Shown: one piece after another, positions 25,136 to 33,885 of the stretch | How the letters are laid out: every line of letters begins with the position of its first letter | Numbering within the stretch: position 1 is the stretch's first letter | From: Diaphorobacter ruginosibacter | Lineage (GTDB): Bacteria; Pseudomonadota; Gammaproteobacteria; Burkholderiales; Burkholderiaceae_C | Length of the DNA: 64,000 nucleotides | Direction: 5' to 3' | NCBI RefSeq assembly: GCF_014395975.1 | Contig: NZ_CP060714.1 | Location: 4,154,001 to 4,218,000, forward strand | The notes under the pieces: generated by a model | Databases searched by the model: none | Seen by the model: the letters and a program-made list of their open reading frames with translations, nothing else | Told to the model about the DNA's origin: nothing | Position numbers and translations under genes: made by a program

Positions 25136-26035
25136 TCACTGACGGCCTTTACGCAACATCGTGCGCATGTCATCGAGCGTCACCGCGCTCTGCGCCTCCA
25201 CCTTGACCCGGGGCTGGGGCTTGAAGGCGTGGCCGTAGATGATCTCGAAGGTGATCGCCAGCTGCCCGCCCTGCTCCGGGCCCGCCAGGCGTGCCGCAAG
25301 TGCTTGCTCCAGCCGTGCCTTGAAGCCGCGCCCGCGCAGGGCCCCAAAGCGCTGCGGGTGCAGGTTGCGGCCCAGGCCGCGCAGTTCCTCGAGCAGGCGG
25401 GCGGCCGAGGCGAAGGTGAGCGTGATGCGCTCCATGTCCATCACCGGTTCGGCGAATCCGGCATGAACCAGCATGTCGCCCCAATCGTGCATGTCGGTCA
25501 TCGAATGGCCCGGCACCGGCCAGCCCTGTTCCGCGTAGACCGCATGGATCTCGCGCACCGTGTCCGGGCCGAGACAGGAAAACATCACATAGCCGCCGAC
25601 GGCCAGCGAACGATGCCACTGCTCGATCAAGGCTTGAGGATTCGCAGCGGAGTGCAGCGCCATGTTGGACCAGAGCATCTGCACACTGGCATCCTCGGGG
25701 ATGCCGAACCGCTGCGCGGGCCCCGACCAGCGGCCAAGGGTCCACCAGGGTTTGCCGAGCAGCTCCTGCACGCGCTCGCGCCCCTGGGCGGACGAGGTTT
25801 CGTTGATCTGGCAGGCGGCCTGCGCGAACTGCTGCTGCACCAGCGCATGGCCCTCGATGCCTCCCCGCAGCGGATCCCAGTCGCACCAGTTGGCGGGTTT
25901 CTCGCGCATCCACTGGAGCCGCTCCTGCATGCGCCGCGCGATCTCCTCGTGCAGCCAGGGGGAGGCGTCCGCAGCGCGCGCATGCCAGCGCTGCGCGGCG
26001 GTCGGGTCGATGGTGGGAGGCAATTGTTCTGACAT
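25136..26035 (-). CDS. BioC-like methyltransferase-fold protein lacking motif I
   Basis: A 299-residue protein related to malonyl-ACP O-methyltransferase BioC. The second half matches well: VQMLWSNMALHSAANP..LIEQWHRSLAVGGYVMFSCLGPDTVREIH corresponds to BioC motifs around post-I and the substrate region. But the SAM-binding DxGCGxG motif, expected near residue 60, is absent; in its place is NWCDWDPLRGGIEGHALVQQQ. Relatives with this altered segment appear in Burkholderiales beside comF, so this may be a functional variant family. It is not next to other biotin genes. Start at 26035 is the only sensible ATG. Confidence 0.7.
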   Translation of the reverse strand: MSEQLPPTIDPTAAQRWHARAADASPWLHEEIARRMQERLQWMREKPANWCDWDPLRGGIEGHALVQQQFAQAACQINETSSAQGRERVQELLGKPWWTLGRWSGPAQRFGIPEDASVQMLWSNMALHSAANPQALIEQWHRSLAVGGYVMFSCLGPDTVREIHAVYAEQGWPVPGHSMTDMHDWGDMLVHAGFAEPVMDMERITLTFASAARLLEELRGLGRNLHPQRFGALRGRGFKARLEQALAARLAGPEQGGQLAITFEIIYGHAFKPQPRVKVEAQSAVTLDDMRTMLRKGRQ

Positions 26036-26061
26036 GGAGAGTGCAGGATTGTAGGGAGATC

Positions 26062-26823
26062 ATGCAAATCACGAGCACGAGAGGGATTTCGGCGCGGCTC
26101 CCGGTGGCCGCCGCCTCGGTTACAGCCGCCGCATCGGCCATTGCCAACCTCTGGCACCGGCTTCCGAGCCAATGCGCCGTGTGCCGCGCGTGGCCAGCCT
26201 CACGCATCTGCGAGCGCTGCGTTGCGCGCTTCGCCTTTCGGCGCCATCGTTGCCTCACCTGCGCGATGGCCCTGCCACCGGACATCGCGCAATGCGGCGA
26301 GTGCCTGCTTCACCCTCCCGCGCTCGACGCCTGCACGGCGGCCCTCGACTATGCCTACCCCTGGTCCGACGCGATCACCGCGTTCAAGTTCGCGGGCGAT
26401 CCCGGCTGGAGCGGTACGCTCGCGCGCCTCATGCTCCGGGCGCCGCGGGCCGCCAGCCTCCGGCAGCATGCCGAACTGGTGCTGCCGGTGCCCTTGTCGC
26501 GCGAACGCCTGGCCGAGCGGGGCTTCAATCAGGCGCTGCTGCTTGCGCGGCATCTTGCGCTGCCGGGAACGCTGCATTCCCGCCTGCTCCAGAGGGTGCG
26601 GCACCCCTCCGCGCAGAGCAGGCTTGGCCGCAGGGAACGCCTGCGCAACCTGCAGGGCGCGTTCGCCGTCGAGCCTCGCATGGCGCATCGGCTGGCCGGC
26701 CGTGATGTGCTGCTGATCGACGACGTGATGACCACCGGCGCGACGCTGCAGGCCGCCGCGCTTGCGCTGCGCGGTGCCGGCGCACGCTCCGTGAGCGCCT
26801 GGGTGCTGGCGCGCACCGCCTGA
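26062..26823 (+). CDS. ComF-family phosphoribosyltransferase-like protein
   Basis: A 253-residue ComF family protein. An N-terminal zinc-ribbon-like part has four CxxC pairs (CAVC, CERC, CLTC, CGEC). The C-terminal type I phosphoribosyltransferase domain has VPLSRERLAERGFNQA and the PRPP loop VLLIDDVMTTGATL. ComF proteins take part in DNA uptake and handling of incoming single strands; a biochemical role for the transferase fold is unclear. The ATG at 26062 has AGGGAG close upstream; a GTG at 26041 is possible. It faces away from the BioC-like gene, whose start is only 26 bases off. Confidence 0.9.
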   Translation: MQITSTRGISARLPVAAASVTAAASAIANLWHRLPSQCAVCRAWPASRICERCVARFAFRRHRCLTCAMALPPDIAQCGECLLHPPALDACTAALDYAYPWSDAITAFKFAGDPGWSGTLARLMLRAPRAASLRQHAELVLPVPLSRERLAERGFNQALLLARHLALPGTLHSRLLQRVRHPSAQSRLGRRERLRNLQGAFAVEPRMAHRLAGRDVLLIDDVMTTGATLQAAALALRGAGARSVSAWVLARTA

Positions 26824-26866
26824 CGGCTCGACACGGGCCGGGCAGAACCGCATGACAATACGGGCC

Positions 26867-27355
26867 ATGCTGCATATCGTCCTCGTCGAACCCGAAATTC
26901 CGCCCAACACCGGCAACGTCATCCGCCTGGCCGCCAACACGGGCTGCACGCTGCATCTGGTGGAGCCCCTCGGCTTTTCGATGGAGGATCGCTACATGCG
27001 CCGCGCCGGCCTCGACTACCATGAGTACGCCGAGGTTCGTCGCCATGCCGGCTGGACGGCCCTGCTGCGTGACGAAACGCCGGACTTCTCGCGCATGTTC
27101 GCAATGACCACGCGCGGCAGCCAGTCGGTGTTCGACACCCTTTTCCAGCCGGGCGACTGGCTGATCTTCGGCTCCGAGTCGCGCGGATTGCCGCCCGAAC
27201 TGCGCGATTCGTTCCCGAACGAGCAGCGCCTGCGCCTGCCCATGCTGCCCGACCAGCGCAGCCTCAACCTGTCCAATGCCGTGGCAGTGACGGTGTTCGA
27301 GGCCTGGCGTCAGAACGGATTCCCGCAGCCCGGCTCGGCCCAGGCGGCCCGCTGA
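26867..27355 (+). CDS. trmL: tRNA (cytidine/uridine-34 2'-O)-methyltransferase TrmL
   Basis: A 162-residue SPOUT methyltransferase that methylates the ribose of the wobble base in tRNA-Leu. The start HIVLVEPEIPPNTGNVIRLAANTG is the family signature. The C-terminal knot motifs LIFGSESRGLP and LPMLPDQRSLNLSNAVAVTVFEAWRQ are present. The ATG at 26867 matches the family's N-terminus better than one at 26852, five codons earlier. It converges with the LysR gene with six bases between stops. Confidence 0.93.
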   Translation: MLHIVLVEPEIPPNTGNVIRLAANTGCTLHLVEPLGFSMEDRYMRRAGLDYHEYAEVRRHAGWTALLRDETPDFSRMFAMTTRGSQSVFDTLFQPGDWLIFGSESRGLPPELRDSFPNEQRLRLPMLPDQRSLNLSNAVAVTVFEAWRQNGFPQPGSAQAAR

Positions 27356-27361
27356 CCTCCT

Positions 27362-28303
27362 TCAAGGACGCTGCACGTGCAGAGCGCCCAGCATGGCGGT
27401 GTGCACCGAATTGCGCGTGCGCTGGGTGAGATAGTCCAGAAACGCCTGGGTGCGTGCCGGAAGGAACTTGCGGCTCGGCAGCGCCGCGTACAGCGTGAGT
27501 TGTGCCGTGGTCCAGGGCGCCAGCACCCGCACCAGCTTGCCGCTGTTGAGATAGGGTGCTGCCAGCTCCATGGGCTGCGCCGTGATGCCAGCCCCGTCGA
27601 GCACGGCCCGCAACAGCGTATCGACATAATTGATCTGGCAGACCGGGCGCACGGGCACCTCCACCGTCAGCCCATCCGCCTCGGGATTGGTCAGCAGCAC
27701 GACGCCGCTGCGCCGGTCCGGGTGCTTGAACTGCAGGCAGTCGTGGTGCTGCAGTTCGTCGGGTGTCTTCGGCGTTCCATGCTCCTTCAGGTACTCGGGT
27801 GACGCGCACAGCACGCCCACCGTGGTGATGATCGGCCGCGCGATCATGTTGCCGTTGAAGTCCGACGGTGCGCTCAGCAGCCGGATGTCATAGTCGCTCA
27901 CCGAGCCCACGCCCCCGGCCTCGACGGAAATATCGAAGGTCACGCGCGGATGCAGGCGGCGGAATCCAGCGATCGCGGGTGCCAGCAGATGCGAGGCCAG
28001 CAGCGGCGCGGCCGTGATGCGCAACACGCCCGCGACCTCCATGGTGTGGGCCTGGGCCACCGCGCGCGCATCCTCCACGTCGCTCAGGATGTGCCGCACC
28101 CGTGCGAGATAGGCCTCGCCAGCCTCGGTCAGCGACACCTTGCGCGTGGTGCGCTGCAGCAGCCGCGCACCGACATCGCTCTCGAGCTCGGACACATAGC
28201 GGGTCACCCCCGCCGGCGACATGTCCAGCACGCGCGCGGCGGCGGCAAAACCACCCTCATCGACCACCGCCTGAAAAACGTGCATTGCCTGGAGTTTGTC
28301 CAT
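27362..28303 (-). CDS. LysR-family transcriptional regulator
   Basis: A 313-residue LysR-type regulator with N-terminal helix-turn-helix (FAAAARVLDMSPAGVTRYVSELE) and QRTTRKVSLTEAGEAY, placing it in the large CrgA-like subgroup; a LysR_substrate domain follows. It reads away from the DUF4148-like gene at 28530. The 226 bases between them could hold operators for both, including the AT-rich TTGGGAAAGTTCCCCAA-type dyad at about 28317-28333. Target unknown. Confidence 0.92.
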   Translation of the reverse strand: MDKLQAMHVFQAVVDEGGFAAAARVLDMSPAGVTRYVSELESDVGARLLQRTTRKVSLTEAGEAYLARVRHILSDVEDARAVAQAHTMEVAGVLRITAAPLLASHLLAPAIAGFRRLHPRVTFDISVEAGGVGSVSDYDIRLLSAPSDFNGNMIARPIITTVGVLCASPEYLKEHGTPKTPDELQHHDCLQFKHPDRRSGVVLLTNPEADGLTVEVPVRPVCQINYVDTLLRAVLDGAGITAQPMELAAPYLNSGKLVRVLAPWTTAQLTLYAALPSRKFLPARTQAFLDYLTQRTRNSVHTAMLGALHVQRP

Positions 28304-28529
28304 TTGCCGCCACCACTTTGGGAAAGTTCCCCAATATTATTTCAATTTCTAAAACAATGAATTGCTTATCAGAGGCTTTTTTCAGTTTGATGACACGAAT
28401 ACAGTTGACCCATCGATGCACGGTATCCCCGCACACCGAATGACGGAAGCAGATGGACGATCAATCCGATCACCCTGCCCGCCAAACGAAATGAACAAAC
28501 CGATCGTTGAGTTGAAAGGAAAGAAGACC

Positions 28530-28850
28530 ATGAAGAACATTCTGAACACCACTGTTGCCGTTGCCGTCCTCGCCCTGGGTGCCGTGAGCGCCCAGGCCCA
28601 GGTCCAGAGCGCCGAAGCCGGTTACGCCACCGACATCGTCAACGCCCAGAGCTCGATGTCCCGCCAGCAAGTGAGCAACGCCTTCCTGGCCGCCCGCAAG
28701 GATGGCTCCCTGCCCCTGGCCGGTGGCGACAGCTATGTCGACACAAGCGCCCGCAGCCAGTCGACGGCGACCCGCAGCGATGTGCAGCGCCAGGCTGCCG
28801 CCGCAGCCCATGGCGGCGTTGCAGTCTTCGGTGAAGGCTCCGTGCAGTAA
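28530..28850 (+). CDS. Small secreted protein, DUF4148-like
   Basis: A 106-residue protein with a Sec signal peptide (MKNILNTTVAVAVLALGAVSAQA, cleavage near residue 23) and a short mature part. The pattern SRQQVSNAFLAARKDGSLPLAGGDSYVD resembles DUF4148 proteins, small periplasmic proteins abundant in Burkholderiales. The ATG at 28530 has AAGGAAAG upstream; the open frame before it is the promoter region. A terminator follows at 28899. Its function is unknown; the match to the family is by eye. Confidence 0.75.
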   Translation: MKNILNTTVAVAVLALGAVSAQAQVQSAEAGYATDIVNAQSSMSRQQVSNAFLAARKDGSLPLAGGDSYVDTSARSQSTATRSDVQRQAAAAAHGGVAVFGEGSVQ

Positions 28851-28898
28851 TACCCTTGCGTGGCCTGCGGGCCACGACGGTATAGAACGACCCATTGA

Positions 28899-28930
28899 AA
28901 GCCGCTCGCCCATGGCGAGGCGGCTTTTTT
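28899..28930 (+). terminator. Terminator after the DUF4148-like gene
   Basis: AAGCCGCTCGCC-CAT-GGCGAGGCGGCTT forms a stem with a one-base bulge, followed by a run of T to about 28931. Confidence 0.8.
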
Positions 28931-28977
28931 TGTATCTTCGTGGAATAACGGGGTGTACTGAAAACGAGAGTGGTTGC

Positions 28978-29595
28978 TTACTCGTCTATCCAGCGGCAGA
29001 TCCCCGCCCACTGCTCCAGGTCACGGGACACCCTGCCCGGCGTCACATCGAACAGGCTGAGCCCGTGCGCGGCCAGGTGCACATAGTTCTGCGTATCGCG
29101 CAGGTAGCCCAGCACCGGCAGGCGCAGGCCCTCGATGAATTCCGCCAATTGCCCCGAGGACAGCGTGCGACCATCGACCCGCATGCCCACGATGCCCACC
29201 TGCACCCCGCTCGCGTGCTTGTGCTGCGCCAGCTCCGCGAGGAACGCCTGTGTCGCGAAGATGTCGAACACGCTTGCCTGCAGCGGCACGATCACCTTGT
29301 CGGCAACCTTGAGTACTTCCTTGAAGAGTTTTCCATGCAACCCCGCGGGGGTATCGAGCACGGCATGCACGGCGTCGGCCGGAGGACGCTCGAAGTCGTC
29401 GGCCGACGTCTTCCACAGGCCGATGGAGCGTGCCGCCTCGGGCCGCTGGCTCAGCCACAGCCGCGACGACTGCTGGCGATCCACATCGCCCAGCACCACG
29501 CGTTCGCCGCGGCGCGCGAGGTAGCCTGCCACATTGGTGGAGAGCGTGGACTTACCGACCCCGCCCTTGGGATTCGCGACTGCAACTACCGCCAT
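28978..29595 (-). CDS. Orphan ParA/MinD-family ATPase
   Basis: A 205-residue deviant-Walker ATPase. NPKGGVGKST (residues 8-17) is the ParA P-loop with its signature lysine, and DVDRQQSS and LDTPAGLHG are the A' and B motifs. Short, single-domain and without a ParB or parS nearby, so it is not a plasmid or chromosome partition pair. Relatives position cellulose synthase, chemoreceptor clusters or carboxysomes, but no such cargo gene is adjacent. The LysE-type exporter gene is 35 bases upstream on the same strand, perhaps by chance. Cargo unknown. Confidence 0.88.
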   Translation of the reverse strand: MAVVAVANPKGGVGKSTLSTNVAGYLARRGERVVLGDVDRQQSSRLWLSQRPEAARSIGLWKTSADDFERPPADAVHAVLDTPAGLHGKLFKEVLKVADKVIVPLQASVFDIFATQAFLAELAQHKHASGVQVGIVGMRVDGRTLSSGQLAEFIEGLRLPVLGYLRDTQNYVHLAAHGLSLFDVTPGRVSRDLEQWAGICRWIDE

Positions 29596-29630
29596 GCCTG
29601 ACTCCTTTGCACATCATTCGTCCACCGGGC

Positions 29631-30269
29631 TCAGGCGTGCTGGCCTCCGCGCTTGACGAAGAAGAGCCCCGTGCCCACCAGCATCAGCAATCCGCCGAAG
29701 ACGCGGTTCTGGTTGCGCATCGCGCGCTGGCTGCGCATCCAGCGGCGCAGCGCACTGGCGCTGGCAGCATAGCCGGTCATCACGATCATGTCGACGAAGA
29801 TCAGGGTCACCGCCATCACCAGGAGCTGCATCCACAGCGGGCGCGCATCCGTCATGAACTGCGGCAGCACCGCCACCATAAAGACAATGCCCTTGGGGTT
29901 GGTGGCATTGGTGAGCATGCCGGTGAAGATGCGGCGGCGCAGGCTCATGGGCGCCACCTGCTCGCCGGCCTCCATGGGGCTGCCCGCTCCGGAGCGCCAC
30001 TGCATGAAGCCCAAGTAGATCAGGTAGCAGGCACCCAGCACCTTGACCACGTTGAACGCGACTTCCGAGGCGATCAGCAGCGAGCCCACGCCCGCACCCG
30101 CGACCACCAGAATGAACAGCAGGCCGATCTCGAGCCCGATGATCGTGCCCTCGGTCTTGCGCACGCCGTAGGACAGCCCGTGGCTCATGCACAGCACGGC
30201 GCCGGAACCGGGAGAAATGGCAATCAGCCAGGAGGCAATGAAAAACGCGACCCAGGTATGCCATTCCAT
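29631..30269 (-). CDS. LysE/RhtB-family amino acid exporter
   Basis: A 212-residue inner-membrane exporter with about six transmembrane helices. ISPGSGAVLCMSHGLSYGVRKTEGTIIGLEIG near residue 22 is the LysE-family signature (usually PGP, here PGS), and TNATNPKGIVFMVAVLPQF is present. It probably exports an amino acid such as homoserine or threonine. The ATG at 30269 has GGGAG upstream. Frame and composition are ordinary. Confidence 0.9.
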   Translation of the reverse strand: MEWHTWVAFFIASWLIAISPGSGAVLCMSHGLSYGVRKTEGTIIGLEIGLLFILVVAGAGVGSLLIASEVAFNVVKVLGACYLIYLGFMQWRSGAGSPMEAGEQVAPMSLRRRIFTGMLTNATNPKGIVFMVAVLPQFMTDARPLWMQLLVMAVTLIFVDMIVMTGYAASASALRRWMRSQRAMRNQNRVFGGLLMLVGTGLFFVKRGGQHA

Positions 30270-30487
30270 GCTGAAACTCCCGCCCGATCCGGCCAAAAAT
30301 GAAGATCCGCAAATTCTAGTCAGTGGCAGGTGCCCGTGCTGCCGCGCCCCGCATGCCGGAGCGCGGGCGAGGTCAATAACGAAAAATTACAAATACACCG
30401 GAGCCCGATGGGCGCGGCTTTTCCGCAAATTGCTATCGTCTGGCGAACCCGATCCGCACAACACAACATCCATACGGCGCTTCATCC

Positions 30488-32422
30488 ATGTCCAACGCCC
30501 CCGCCTGGCTCACCTACGGCTTCACCTACCTGGCCGCGGCCGTCATAGCCGTTCCCATCGCACGCGCGCTGGGACTGGGTGCCATCATCGGCTATCTTGC
30601 GGCCGGCATCGCGATCGGCCCGTGGGGCCTGCGCCTGATCAGCAATGTGCAGGACATCCTGCATTTCGCCGAATTCGGCGTGGTGCTGATGCTGTTCCTC
30701 GTGGGGCTGGAACTGCAGCCAAGCAGGCTGTGGAACCTGCGCCGCCCGATCTTCGGACTGGGCTCCGCGCAGATGGTGCTGTGCGCGGGACTGCTGTGGC
30801 TGGCCGCATGGGCCATGGGGCTGCCGTGGCGCGTGGGCCTCGTGGGCGCACTGGGGCTGGCGCTCTCCTCCACGGCAATCGCGCTGCAGTCGCTCGAGGA
30901 GCGCAACCTGATGCGCACCGACGGGGGCCAGAAGGCCTTCTCCATCCTGCTGTTCCAGGACGTTGCCGCGATCCCCATTCTTGCCCTGCTGCCGCTGCTG
31001 GGCGCCGGCGCCATTGCGGGCGGAGCGGGACTCACGCATGACCCCGGGCACGTGGCCTTCGAGGTGGCCAAGATCATCGGCGTGGTTGGCGCCATCGTGC
31101 TCGGCGGCCGCCTTCTGCTGCGCCCGCTGCTGCGCTGGATCGCCAAGAGCAACACGCCGGAGATCTTCACCGCGGCATCGCTGTTCCTCGTGGTGGGCAT
31201 CGCCATGCTGATGCTCACCGTGGGCCTGTCGATGGCGCTCGGCGCCTTCCTTGCCGGCGTGCTGCTGGCCGACAGCGAATACCGCCGCGAGCTCGAAACC
31301 GACATCGAACCCTTCAAGGGCCTGCTGCTCGGCCTGTTCTTCATCGCCGTCGGCATGAGCATCGACTTCGGCGTCCTGCTGCAGTCGCCCTGGATGATGC
31401 TGGGCCTGCTCGTGGGCTTTCTCGTCATCAAGGCCGTTGCCATCTATGCGCTGGCCAAGATCACCCGGATGCCTTACCAGGAACGCCCGGTCTTCACGCT
31501 GTTGCTGGCGCAGGGCGGCGAATTCGCCTTCGTGGTCTTCCAGAGCGGCGCATCGTTCAACGCCATTCCCGCCGAGACGGCATCCATGCTGATCGGCGCA
31601 GTGGCGCTGTCGATGTTGCTCAGTCCCCTGTTGCTGGTGGCCATGGACAGGCTGCTGCTCAAGCGCTTCGCCACGCTCAAGACCGTGCCGTCGGACGTGA
31701 AGGAGATCGACGAGCCGCAATCCGCGCCGGTGATCATCGCGGGCTTCGGGCGCTACGGCCAGATCGTGGCGCGCATGATGCTTGCGCAGGGCATTCCGGC
31801 CACCGTGCTCGATCATGACGTCGAGATGCTCGAGGTGGCGCACACCTTCGGCTACCGCGTGTTCTATGGCGATGCCACGCGCGTAAACCTGCTGCGTATT
31901 GCCGGCGCGGAGCACGCACGCACCATCGTGATCGCGGTCGACCAGCCCGAGCAGTCCAACAAGATCGTGCAGATCGTGAACAAGCACTTCCCGCACCTGA
32001 ACGTGGTCGCACGGGCGCGCGATGTGACGCACTGGAACCAGCTGCGAGACCTGGGCGTGAAGTATGTCGAGCGCGAGCTCTTCGAGTCCAGCCTGCTGAG
32101 CGGGCGCACGGTGATGGAACTCGAGGGCCTTCCGGCGAGCGAGGCCGAGTATGTGACCCGGCGCTTTCGCGACCACAACATCGAGCTCGCCAACCTCATG
32201 TATGGGCACCACCACGATCGCGCCAAGATGATCGACGTGGCCAAGCAGGGCCGGGCCCAGTTGGTCGAGCAGATGGCCAAGGAACGCCAGGAGCGCAAGA
32301 AGCGCGAGGCCGCGCTGGCGGAGGAACTGGCGCAACGCGCAGCGCCCGGCGGGGCAGAGGGTGTAGAGGGCGAAAAGGGCGTAGTGGGCCAAGAAGGCGC
32401 CGTGGCCGATACGCCCCGCTGA
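30488..32422 (+). CDS. Kef-type K+/H+ antiporter (CPA2 with RCK domain)
   Basis: A 644-residue protein: an N-terminal CPA2 exchanger domain with about 12-13 helices (ILHFAEFGVVLMLFLVGLELQPSRLW, LALSSTAIALQ, LFQDVAAIPILALLPLL), then a TrkA-N/RCK domain. The latter has the Rossmann motif IIAGFGRYGQ near residue 420. A charged coiled-coil tail (KERQERKKREAALAEELAQ) ends the protein. Resembles KefB/KefC, glutathione-gated potassium efflux systems that protect from electrophiles; no KefF/KefG ancillary gene is adjacent, so gating by glutathione adducts is only an inference. GGxSS-type nucleophile sites were not checked. Start at 30488. Confidence 0.9.
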   Translation: MSNAPAWLTYGFTYLAAAVIAVPIARALGLGAIIGYLAAGIAIGPWGLRLISNVQDILHFAEFGVVLMLFLVGLELQPSRLWNLRRPIFGLGSAQMVLCAGLLWLAAWAMGLPWRVGLVGALGLALSSTAIALQSLEERNLMRTDGGQKAFSILLFQDVAAIPILALLPLLGAGAIAGGAGLTHDPGHVAFEVAKIIGVVGAIVLGGRLLLRPLLRWIAKSNTPEIFTAASLFLVVGIAMLMLTVGLSMALGAFLAGVLLADSEYRRELETDIEPFKGLLLGLFFIAVGMSIDFGVLLQSPWMMLGLLVGFLVIKAVAIYALAKITRMPYQERPVFTLLLAQGGEFAFVVFQSGASFNAIPAETASMLIGAVALSMLLSPLLLVAMDRLLLKRFATLKTVPSDVKEIDEPQSAPVIIAGFGRYGQIVARMMLAQGIPATVLDHDVEMLEVAHTFGYRVFYGDATRVNLLRIAGAEHARTIVIAVDQPEQSNKIVQIVNKHFPHLNVVARARDVTHWNQLRDLGVKYVERELFESSLLSGRTVMELEGLPASEAEYVTRRFRDHNIELANLMYGHHHDRAKMIDVAKQGRAQLVEQMAKERQERKKREAALAEELAQRAAPGGAEGVEGEKGVVGQEGAVADTPR

Positions 32423-32439
32423 CCCCCTGCGTCGGATCA

Positions 32440-32457
32440 CCCCGGACCACTCCGGGG
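32440..32457. terminator. Hairpin between convergent Kef and Bug genes
   Basis: CCCCGGA-CCAC-TCCGGGG forms a strong 7-bp stem midway between the two stops. There is no T run, so termination is only a possibility. Confidence 0.4.
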
Positions 32458-32473
32458 CGGCTTCAACGGAACA

Positions 32474-33466
32474 TCAATCCGCGGTGGCCCCGGAAGCCTT
32501 CACCACCTTGGCCCACTTGTCGGATTCCGACTGGATGAACGCGGCGAACTGCTCGGGCGTCTCGCTCACCACCTCACCGCCCTGCTCCTTGATCTTGGTA
32601 CGCACTTCCGGCGACGCAAGCGACTTCGCGAGTGCTGCGGACAGCTTGTCGACCACGGGCTTGGGCGTTCCGGCCACCGTGAACATGCCGAACCACGAAG
32701 TGGCCTCATAGCCAGGCACGCCGGCCTCGGCGATGGTCGGCACATCCGGCAGCTCCGGCGAGCGCTTGGCGGTCGTCACCGCGATCGGGCGCAGCTTGCC
32801 CGCGCGCACATGGTTGATCGCCGACGGCATGTTGTCGAACATGATGGCGATCTGGTTGCCCAGCAGATCGGTCACGGCAGGCGCGCTGCCCTTGTAGGGA
32901 ACGTGGACCATGTCGGTCTTGGTCATCATCTTGAACAGCTCGCCCGACAGGTGGATGGAACTGCCGCTGCCCGACGAACCGAAGTTCACCTGGCCCGGAT
33001 GTGCCTTGGCATAGGCGATCAGCTCGGGCACCGTGCGGAACGGCTGGTTGGGGTTGGCTACCAGCAGGTTGGGCACGTTCGCCACGCGCGACAGGGGCTG
33101 GAAGTCCTTCACGGGGTTGAACGGCATCTTCTTGTAGAGCGCCGCATTGATCGCATGCGTTCCCACCGTGCCCATGAACAGCGTGTAGCCATCCGCCGGG
33201 GCACGCGCGGCCAGGGCACCACCGATGTTGCCACCCGCGCCGGCGCGGTTGTCCACCACGACCGACTGCCCGAGCTGCCGGGTGAGGTCCTGCGCGATCA
33301 CGCGCGCCAGGATGTCGGTCGTTCCGCCTGCGGAGAACGGCACGATGATCGTGATGACCTTGCTCGGATAGTTGTCCGCGGCGGATGCGGCAAACGGCAT
33401 TGCGCATGCAGCGGCAGCCAGCGTGGCGAGAACGGAGCGTCGCTTGGGGTTGAACATCAGGGCCAT
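32474..33466 (-). CDS. Bug-family periplasmic solute receptor
   Basis: A 330-residue TctC/Bug receptor: signal peptide with an RR pair (NPKRRSVLATLAAAACAMPFAASA), then YPSKVITIIVPFSAGGTTDILAR and VDNRAGAGGNIGGALAARAPADGYT, both family hallmarks. As last gene of the leftward pca-type unit, 96 bases after catC, it may bind the aromatic acid or the lactone/keto acid used by that pathway. No TctAB partners are in the window. It converges with the Kef gene. Confidence 0.92.
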   Translation of the reverse strand: MALMFNPKRRSVLATLAAAACAMPFAASAADNYPSKVITIIVPFSAGGTTDILARVIAQDLTRQLGQSVVVDNRAGAGGNIGGALAARAPADGYTLFMGTVGTHAINAALYKKMPFNPVKDFQPLSRVANVPNLLVANPNQPFRTVPELIAYAKAHPGQVNFGSSGSGSSIHLSGELFKMMTKTDMVHVPYKGSAPAVTDLLGNQIAIMFDNMPSAINHVRAGKLRPIAVTTAKRSPELPDVPTIAEAGVPGYEATSWFGMFTVAGTPKPVVDKLSAALAKSLASPEVRTKIKEQGGEVVSETPEQFAAFIQSESDKWAKVVKASGATAD

Positions 33467-33562
33467 GGTGTCTTGTTTCCTCGAATCGTGAAGGGGATGG
33501 ATGTGTCCGGGCGGGCCCGCGCCTCATGAGCGCGGGCCGTCGCGTCCTGAAGGCGCGGTGGC

Positions 33563-33847
33563 TTATTCCTGGACGATGGAAGAGGGGTGGTTCGCCAGCG
33601 GCTTCACCTTGATTTCCATGTACGGGAACAGCGGCAGGTTGTTCAGCATCGTGTGCAGCTCGTCGTTGCTCGCAACGTCGAAGATGCTCACGTTCGAGTA
33701 CTCGCCCACCACGCGCCAGAGGTGGCGCCACTTGCCCTCCTTCTGCAGCTGCTGCGAGTAGGCCTTCTCGCGGGCCTTGATTTCGGCAGCTACTTCTGCG
33801 GGCATCGTGTGGGGAATCTTCACCACCATTTCAACCATGTACAGCAT
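33563..33847 (-). CDS. catC: Muconolactone delta-isomerase
   Basis: A 94-residue enzyme that converts muconolactone to beta-ketoadipate enol-lactone in catechol ortho-cleavage. The sequence MLYMVEMVVKIPHTMP, then EGKWRHLWRVVGEYSNVSIFDV and HTMLNNLPLFPYMEIKVKPLA, is a full-length match to the decameric ferredoxin-like CatC family. GAAGGAGA precedes the ATG. Usually found with catA and catB, which are absent here; its product is the substrate of PcaD in the same operon. Confidence 0.95.
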   Translation of the reverse strand: MLYMVEMVVKIPHTMPAEVAAEIKAREKAYSQQLQKEGKWRHLWRVVGEYSNVSIFDVASNDELHTMLNNLPLFPYMEIKVKPLANHPSSIVQE

Positions 33848-33885
33848 GAAATTTCTCCTTCAAAGAAAAACAAAGATAAGACGAC

